Shown here one piece after another: positions 59,054 through 64,000 of a DNA stretch of 64,000 bases. The DNA is from Labrenzia sp. VG12 (GTDB lineage: Bacteria; Pseudomonadota; Alphaproteobacteria; Rhizobiales; Stappiaceae): the NCBI RefSeq assembly GCF_002237595.1, contig NZ_CP022529.1, forward strand, positions 186,001 to 250,000, written 5' to 3'. Made by a program: the position numbers and the translations under genes. Each line of letters opens with the position of its first letter. Position 1 is the first letter of the stretch. A model generated the notes under the pieces. The model did no database searches. It was not told the DNA's origin and worked only from the letters and a program-made list of their open reading frames with translations.

Positions 59054-60664
59054 ATGTTTCAAACCTATCAATATCCGGAATTCGAGTATCGGCAGTCGGA
59101 GGAGCAGCGGACTGGAACGGTCAAGCGCCATCCGGTGGTGGTGATCGGGGCCGGACCGATTGGCTTGACGGCCGCGCTTGATTTCGCGCAGCGCGGCATT
59201 CCGACCGTCGTTCTGGACGACAACAACACCGTTTCCATCGGCTCGCGCGCTGTTTGTTATGCCAAGCGGCCGCTGGAAATCTGGGACCGTCTCGGCTGTG
59301 CCGAGCGCATGATTGACAAGGGTGTCGAATGGCAGCTTGGCAAGGTGTTCTTTCGCGACGACCTTGCCTACAGCTTTGACCTCCTGCCCGAGGACGGTCA
59401 CAAGATCCCTGCCTTCATCAACCTCCAGCAATATTATCTGGAGGAATACATGGTCGACGAGGCCAAGACGTCGAACCTCATTGACCTGCGCTGGAAGCAC
59501 AAGCTGATCAACCTGACCCAGGACGAAACCGGCGCCACGCTGACGGTGGAAACACCGGACGGGGTCTTCCAGATGGAAGCCGAGTGGGTGCTGGCCTGCG
59601 ATGGTGCCAATTCCGACACACGCAAGATGGTGGGGGCCGGGTTCTCCGGTCAGTTCTTCCAGGACCGGTTCCTTATTGCCGATATCATCATGAAGGCCGA
59701 TTTTCCGACCGAGCGCTGGTTCTGGTTTGACCCGCCGTTCCACCGCGGGCAATCCGCGCTGTTGCATAAGCAATGCGACGATGTCTGGCGGCTCGATTTC
59801 CAGCTCGGCTGGGATGCCGATCCGGAAGAAGAGAAGAAGCCGGAAAACATCATCCCGCGCGTCAAGGCCATGCTTGGCGAGGACAAGGAGTTCGAGCTGG
59901 AATGGGCTTCGGTCTATCAGTTCGCCTGCCGGCGGATCGACAAGTTCCGCTATGGCCGGGTGCTGTTTGCCGGTGATGCCGCCCACCAGGTCTCGCCCTT
60001 CGGGGCACGCGGTGCCAATACCGGCGTCCAGGACATCGACAATCTGGGCTGGAAGCTGAAACTTGTGCTCGACGGCGATGCGCCGGAAAGTCTGCTCGAC
60101 AGCTATCACGAGGAGCGGGCCTTTGCAGCCGATGACAATCTCCTCAACTCCACCCGCTCGACCGATTTCATCACGCCGAAGAACGAGGCCTCGCGCCGGT
60201 TCCGCGATGCTGTGCTGGACCTCTCCGAAGTGACCGACTTCGCCAAGCCGCTGGTGAACTCAGGACGTCTCTCGGCGCCAACGCCCTACGCGGAAAGCGC
60301 CCTCAACACGGAAGACGAATCCAGCTTTGCCGGCAAGATGCATCCGGGCACCTGCTGCTCCGATGCGCCGATCAAGGTGAAGGGTGAGGATGGCTGGTTC
60401 CTGAACCAGGTCGGAGACGGCTTTACGCTGCTGGTCTTCGGTGCTGAAGAAGCGCGGGATATCTCCGCCGGTAATGTTCAGGCCCGTGTGCTCAGGGTCG
60501 GCCGCGACCTGGAGGATGCCGATGGCAAGCTTGCGGAACGGTATGACGCCCAGCCGGGTACGGTCTATCTGATCCGGCCGGACCAGCATGTCGCTGCGCG
60601 CTGGCGCTATTTCAACGACAACAAGGTGGAAGCTGCCCTGAAAACCGCGATTGGAGGCGCATGA
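59054..60664 (+). CDS. FAD-dependent monooxygenase (aromatic hydroxylase family)
   Basis: A 536-residue class A flavoprotein hydroxylase like 3-(3-hydroxyphenyl)propionate or phenol-type hydroxylases. It has Rossmann motif VVVIGAGPIGLTAAL (about residues 25-39), the DG motif LACDGANSDTRKMVG, and the GD motif VLFAGDAAHQVSPFGARGANTGVQD with flavin contacts. It should hydroxylate a phenolic substrate using NAD(P)H and O2. ATG at 59054 follows GGAGGAG. The C-terminal domain is thioredoxin-like, as usual in the family. It is co-transcribed with the VOC protein and DUF2783; the true substrate is unknown. Confidence 0.9.
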   Translation: MFQTYQYPEFEYRQSEEQRTGTVKRHPVVVIGAGPIGLTAALDFAQRGIPTVVLDDNNTVSIGSRAVCYAKRPLEIWDRLGCAERMIDKGVEWQLGKVFFRDDLAYSFDLLPEDGHKIPAFINLQQYYLEEYMVDEAKTSNLIDLRWKHKLINLTQDETGATLTVETPDGVFQMEAEWVLACDGANSDTRKMVGAGFSGQFFQDRFLIADIIMKADFPTERWFWFDPPFHRGQSALLHKQCDDVWRLDFQLGWDADPEEEKKPENIIPRVKAMLGEDKEFELEWASVYQFACRRIDKFRYGRVLFAGDAAHQVSPFGARGANTGVQDIDNLGWKLKLVLDGDAPESLLDSYHEERAFAADDNLLNSTRSTDFITPKNEASRRFRDAVLDLSEVTDFAKPLVNSGRLSAPTPYAESALNTEDESSFAGKMHPGTCCSDAPIKVKGEDGWFLNQVGDGFTLLVFGAEEARDISAGNVQARVLRVGRDLEDADGKLAERYDAQPGTVYLIRPDQHVAARWRYFNDNKVEAALKTAIGGA

Positions 60665-60668
60665 TCCG

Positions 60669-60878
60669 ATGGCTCTTGAACTGACACGGAACATCCCGGA
60701 CCCGGATGGGTTTTACGAGCACCTGGTCTCCAGCCAGCGCCACATGAGCGACGAAGAGGCGAACTGCATGAATGCCCGCCTCGTCCTGGTTCTGGCAAAC
60801 CAGATCGGCGATCTGGATACGCTCAAGGCCGCGATTGACTTTGCCGCCGATCCAAAGGCGGACAGGAAGGCGGCTTAG
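60669..60878 (+). CDS. DUF2783 domain-containing small protein
   Basis: A 69-residue protein of the DUF2783 type: DPDGFYEHLVSSQRHMSDEE, then CMNARLVLVLANQIGDLDTL and an AAIDFA end. This small family is often encoded right after flavin-dependent aromatic hydroxylases, as here (4 bp after the monooxygenase stop), and is probably a subunit or partner, though its role is unknown. GGAGG lies about 11 bases before the ATG at 60669. Last gene of the operon. Confidence 0.82.
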   Translation: MALELTRNIPDPDGFYEHLVSSQRHMSDEEANCMNARLVLVLANQIGDLDTLKAAIDFAADPKADRKAA

Positions 60879-60919
60879 GGGCAGGAGCAAGCTGCAAGAC
60901 CCCTTCAACAAACTCTGGT

Positions 60920-61069
60920 GTCACCCCGGGTTCGCATCGCGAGACCCGGGGTCCACTCATTTCCAGAAAGCCGGGAATTGCGGACAATGTGTCGACACAG
61001 ATTACCCCTTCTCCCGATTTGCAATGCGAGTAGGCTCCGGATTCCCGCTTCGCTGCGCCCGGGATGACA
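60920..61069. repeat. Intergenic palindromic repeat, copy A (GTCACCCCGGG family)
   Basis: The outer arms GTGTCACCCCGGG and CCCGGGATGACAC (13 bp, one mismatch) enclose about 125 bp, including CTCATTTCCAGA. The same core, inverted, occurs in copy B. The element fills the 301-bp gap before msrA; nothing else is evident there. Confidence 0.7.
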
Positions 61070-61179
61070 CTCTGGAAGGTGTCTTCCATCTCCTCTGGGG
61101 GAATCTCGCTGAAGTCATTTTGGTTTCTTCAGCCAGACAGGCACACTGAGCTCATCTCGTTGAAGTGGTGGAGGTCAGG

Positions 61180-61680
61180 GTGAAGATCGGGCTGGGCGGC
61201 GGCTGCCATTGGTGCACCGAGGCCGTTTTTCAGGCAATTCAGGGCATTTCAGACGTGGATCAGGGGTTCATCCGCTCCGATCCGCCCGAGGACGCCTGGT
61301 CGGAAGCGGTGGTCGTCACGTTCGATCCGGTCGAGCTGCCGCTGGAGGTGCTGATCGAGATCCATCTCAGAACCCACTCCAGCACCTCGCGGCACAAGAT
61401 GCGCGGCAAATATCGCAGCGCAGTCTATGTCTATGATGCTGGCACCGGTGTGAAGGTCGGCCGAATCCTGCGGACGCTGCAGCATGATTTCGACGAGCCG
61501 CTGATCACAAGCGTGATGACGCTTGCCGATTTCAAACCCTCCGACGAGCGGTTCCGGAACTACTATGTGAACGGTCCGGAGCGGCCTTTCTGCAAGACCT
61601 ATATCGACCCGAAACTGGCGTTGTTGCGACAGAAATTTGCCAGAGTGCTAAGGCCGGATCGGTTCGAGGCTGCGGAATAA
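61180..61680 (+). CDS. msrA: Peptide-methionine (S)-S-oxide reductase MsrA
   Basis: A 166-residue MsrA. The catalytic Cys lies in GLGGGCHWCTEAVF, a HWC variant of the common GCFWG motif; the second Cys two residues on and the one in RPFCKTYIDPKL could act as resolving cysteines. SRHKMRGKYRSAVYVYD and FKPSDERFRNYY fit the family. It reduces methionine-S-sulfoxide in proteins. GTG at 61180 was preferred over GTG codons at 61165/61168 because GGAGG lies 5-6 bases before it. It is monocistronic and flanked on both sides by copies of one intergenic repeat. Confidence 0.9.
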   Translation: MKIGLGGGCHWCTEAVFQAIQGISDVDQGFIRSDPPEDAWSEAVVVTFDPVELPLEVLIEIHLRTHSSTSRHKMRGKYRSAVYVYDAGTGVKVGRILRTLQHDFDEPLITSVMTLADFKPSDERFRNYYVNGPERPFCKTYIDPKLALLRQKFARVLRPDRFEAAE

Positions 61681-61819
61681 GGGGAGACAAATCTTCTCTA
61701 TTGTCATCCACGCATTGCGTTCATGACACTGAATGAGAGGGCGCGGCGAGGCGGGACCGGCAGCGTGGGGACTACGTTTCGGCTCTGTCATAAGTGTCGC
61801 GGTGTTTGTTCCCCTTCGG

Positions 61820-61978
61820 TGTCACCCCGGCCAAGCGCAGCGCAGAGCCGGGGCCCACTCGCAGGGCTGCTTGCCGAAGCGCAGGACATTTAGAAATTTG
61901 CTTAGGCTTCTTGCGAAGTGACCAACGTCTCTGGAAATGAGTAGGCCCCGGGTCTCCCTTCGGTCGCCCGGGGTGACA
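61820..61978. repeat. Intergenic palindromic repeat, copy B (GTCACCCCGGG family)
   Basis: Perfect 11-bp outer arms TGTCACCCCGG and CCGGGGTGACA, with TCTGGAAATGAG inside, the reverse complement of the core in copy A, so the two copies are in opposite orientation. The rest of 61681-61999 holds nothing I recognise. Confidence 0.7.
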
Positions 61979-61999
61979 TCGAGAGAAGGTCGGTTGGCC

Positions 62000-62305
62000 T
62001 CACGGATGCGGATGAGGAAACCCATGCCGCTCGGTCAGTGCCGCAAGAATGGCATCCTTGTCATCAATGAAGCCGCCTTCGGCGAGAACCAGCACCGGCA
62101 GGCTTTGATGGGCTTCCCCCAGCAGGTTGACAAGTTCCATCCGGGGGCGCGGCCAGGCAATGCGATGGACCGTGAGCTTCTCGTGCAGGTCAGGGAAAGA
62201 GGCCAGAACGCCCTCCATGAGCGCACAGTGCCAGCAATAGAAGACCTGGCCGGGGTAGGCAGGGTCTTCGAAACCTGGCCTGAGCAGGAACAATGTGTCC
62301 TTCAT
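62000..62305 (-). CDS. DUF3088 domain-containing protein
   Basis: A 101-residue thioredoxin-like-fold protein of the DUF3088 family: FLLRPGFEDPAYPGQVFYCWHCALMEG with a CWHC motif (Cys about residues 24 and 27), then IAWPRPR and a LPVLVLAEGGFIDD cis-Pro strand. The CxxC and the fold suggest a redox or metal role; function unknown. It starts with ATG overlapping the TGA of the polysaccharide deacetylase gene, so it is the last gene of the minus-strand operon. Confidence 0.85.
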   Translation of the reverse strand: MKDTLFLLRPGFEDPAYPGQVFYCWHCALMEGVLASFPDLHEKLTVHRIAWPRPRMELVNLLGEAHQSLPVLVLAEGGFIDDKDAILAALTERHGFPHPHP

Positions 62306-63096
62306 GCGGCAACGGGCTCCGATGTCGGTTCAAGCGAGAGATCAAACAGTTCTTTCACATCCGGCCAGTCCGCCCCTTCATGATGTGCCGCGATCTCCAG
62401 GAACACTTCCAGAAATTCAAAACAGCCTTCGTCATGGGCGAGGTGATGCGTCAGGAGCCCAAGCGGTTCGCCACCGGTGTTCTGTCGCCGTGTCAGTTGC
62501 AGGTCAAAGCGAAGGCGCGCGCTTTCCCAGCCGATGAACCGGACCTGCTTCTTCCACTTCAGAATATCAACATGGGACTGGACCTGGCTGGCCTTCGGGA
62601 AATGGTACCAGGTGAAAGTCGACAGGCCTGGCAGGCCGATCTCCGGCAGTCTGCGCCGGATGCCCGGGGCGATCCGGTTCCAGGGCGGCACCATGGCAGG
62701 AATGAATTTGTCGCCAAACAGGGTTTCGAGCCGTGTTTTGCCGGCAGAAAGCTCGGCCATCAGCTCGTCGGGGTCGCGGCGGGAGCCGAGTTCTGCAGCC
62801 TTTTCACCAAGATCCTTGCGCTGGAAATTCTTGTGCTGCCAGCCATGTTGCAGCACCAGCGCATGGGGTTCTGTGGTAAGGCGCTCGGCAAGGGCCTCCG
62901 TGGCGGCTTTCGGAATGACAGCGAGCGCCAGATCGACATTGTGCCGGTTGGCCAGGTCCAGCATGCGGTCCAGGGCCGGTGTCGGTTCGATCGCGTCATC
63001 GTCCCGCCACCAGAACCGGACCTTTCGGTTCCGCTCCGCGAACCAGTCGAGATGCCGGGTGAGCTCGCGCTGGAAGCGCTGAAGATCGGTCGTCAT
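62302..63096 (-). CDS. Polysaccharide deacetylase-like protein
   Basis: A 264-residue NodB-homology-type protein: VRFWWRDDDAIEPTPALDRMLDL carries the Asp pair, LVLQHGWQHKNFQ the His motif and MVPPWNRIAPGIRRRLPEIG the third motif, so a metal-dependent carbohydrate de-N-acetylase is likely. No signal peptide is visible, so it appears cytoplasmic, unlike chitin-type deacetylases. It overlaps both neighbours by 4 bp (ATGA), giving a tight three-gene operon with a glycosyltransferase. The pairing suggests modification of a lipid-linked or small glycan. Confidence 0.85.
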   Translation of the reverse strand: MTTDLQRFQRELTRHLDWFAERNRKVRFWWRDDDAIEPTPALDRMLDLANRHNVDLALAVIPKAATEALAERLTTEPHALVLQHGWQHKNFQRKDLGEKAAELGSRRDPDELMAELSAGKTRLETLFGDKFIPAMVPPWNRIAPGIRRRLPEIGLPGLSTFTWYHFPKASQVQSHVDILKWKKQVRFIGWESARLRFDLQLTRRQNTGGEPLGLLTHHLAHDEGCFEFLEVFLEIAAHHEGADWPDVKELFDLSLEPTSEPVAA

Positions 63097-64000
63097 GCGC
63101 TTCTTTCCTTCAGGTCCTCAAGCAGAATGGCAGCACTTTTTTCAGCGCCGCCCAATGTCACTTCATGAGATGCGCGGGGAAGGGCAAGCGCGTCGTCGAT
63201 GGCCGCTGCAAGGCGCTCAGGTGTCAGCGCCGCTTCGGGTGTGACAACGGCACGCCCGTGGCGGGCAAGCGCTTCGGCGCGCTGCGTCTGTTCGGTTTCG
63301 TTGGCCTGGGCGAACGGCACGAAGACTGCCGGAACGCCGGCAACAAGAACATCGAGCACGGTGTTGTAGCCGGCCTGGCTCACGGAGAGCCTTGCCCGCT
63401 TCAGAAGCTCCGGAAAATCGCGGCGTGCGCGCTCGACGATCACACCTTCCGACGCGCTTTGCCGGTAAATGCCAAAGGCATCTTCGGAAATGTCATGTCC
63501 GATCAGCACCCGCCAGGGCGTATCCTCGGCACGGCGTGACAGCTGCAGGGCATCGAGGGCCGCAGACAGCAGGTTTTCCGCAACTGCGCCGCCGCCGCAG
63601 GAGATGATCACCTCGTCCTCGCCGTCACGGCTGTCTGACGGCGGGCGGGGCGCACCGCCGACATAGCCCGTGTAACGCACCAGCTCGGCAACATCGTCTG
63701 CGAATGGGAAACTGTCCTCCAGGCGAATGAAACCTGGATCGGCATGCACCAGAATGCGGTCGTAATACTTGAGAGCCTGGTCGGCCATCCAGCGCTCTTT
63801 CCAGAGCTCCTTCTTGCGCACCAGAATGTCCCGGATGGAGGTGGCAATCAGCGGTGGCTTGGACCGTGCCCTGGCGGTTTCCAGAAGCGGTGTCAGTTCG
63901 AAGTCCAGCTGACGCCGGCCGAAGGGATAGGTCTCCGTCAGGAGAAGATCGTAATCCTGTTCGTCAAAGGCTTGAATCGATGCTTTAACGCGGGCGGATT
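63093..64000 (-). CDS. MurG-like/COG4671-type glycosyltransferase, 5' end outside window
   Basis: A partial GT-B glycosyltransferase; the frame continues without a stop from 63093 past the window end at 64000 (302 codons visible). The upstream part reads DYDLLLTETYPFGRRQLDF, then PPLIATSIRDILVRKKE, and the C-terminal half has ISCGGG, a SQAGYNTVLDVLVAGVPAVFVPF donor-binding motif and QTQRAEALARHG, matching predicted glycosyltransferases related to MurG (GT28-like). The GTG at 63821 is internal, not the start. It overlaps the deacetylase gene by 4 bp. Substrate unknown. Confidence 0.85.
   Translation of the reverse strand, partial: SARVKASIQAFDEQDYDLLLTETYPFGRRQLDFELTPLLETARARSKPPLIATSIRDILVRKKELWKERWMADQALKYYDRILVHADPGFIRLEDSFPFADDVAELVRYTGYVGGAPRPPSDSRDGEDEVIISCGGGAVAENLLSAALDALQLSRRAEDTPWRVLIGHDISEDAFGIYRQSASEGVIVERARRDFPELLKRARLSVSQAGYNTVLDVLVAGVPAVFVPFAQANETEQTQRAEALARHGRAVVTPEAALTPERLAAAIDDALALPRASHEVTLGGAEKSAAILLEDLKERSA

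Overview
The window is a GC-rich, gene-dense piece of a bacterial chromosome with about 56 protein genes, one candidate small RNA, four intergenic palindromic repeats and no tRNA, rRNA, transposase, phage gene or CRISPR array that I can see. Gene content and order point to an alphaproteobacterium of the Hyphomicrobiales (Rhizobiales). The key evidence is the run of a FeuN-like protein, FeuP/FeuQ, CcmI-CcmE-CcmF-CcmH, DegP, a second two-component pair, GlnE and a PleC-type kinase, an order I recall from rhizobia. A marine Stappiaceae-like organism (Roseibium/Labrenzia/Stappia) is my guess, not something the sequence proves.

Layout. 1-11.9 kb: accessory metabolism and regulators (solute-binding protein, YjbQ, an SDR, YdcH, a CSS-EAL phosphodiesterase, VOC + YafY regulator, hydrolase + TetR, LacI + phytanoyl-CoA dioxygenase-like enzyme, DUF1194). 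A candidate sRNA with its own terminator lies near 2.96-3.05 kb. 12.0-15.7 kb: a three-gene cluster of GH32-like glycosidase, sucrose-phosphate-phosphatase-like HAD enzyme and sucrose-phosphate-synthase-like GT4, resembling the Agrobacterium mannosylfructose pathway. 15.9-18.9 kb: FeuN/FeuP/FeuQ-like envelope signalling and a lipoprotein. 19-24.8 kb: an unidentified 491-aa protein, then cytochrome c maturation genes. 24.9-29.3 kb: genes lying between ccmH and degP (hydrolase-OsmC fusion, two DUF2336 paralogues, a GST). 29.4-38.9 kb: degP, a two-component system, glnE and a PleC-like kinase. 39-46.2 kb: pepN, a methyltransferase, CaiB/BaiF CoA-transferase, NUDIX hydrolase and a membrane class III adenylate cyclase. 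46.4-52.6 kb: a peptide/nickel-family ABC importer. 52.7-56.1 kb: small genes and repeats, and a LysR regulator. 56.1-58.2 kb (minus strand): a cobalt-type nitrile hydratase operon. 58.4-60.9 kb (plus strand): a divergent VOC/flavin monooxygenase/DUF2783 operon. 61.2-64 kb: msrA between two repeat copies, then a minus-strand glycosyltransferase/polysaccharide deacetylase/DUF3088 operon that runs off the window.

How it fits together. The centre is a conserved envelope-quality, cytochrome c, nitrogen-regulation and cell-cycle signalling block; the flanks are catabolic and osmoprotectant modules. Several intergenic regions hold near-perfect CRP-type boxes (TGTGA-N6-TCACA), one of them just downstream of the adenylate cyclase gene. 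The intergenic region between the nitrile hydratase and monooxygenase operons carries two related palindromes that may co-regulate both.
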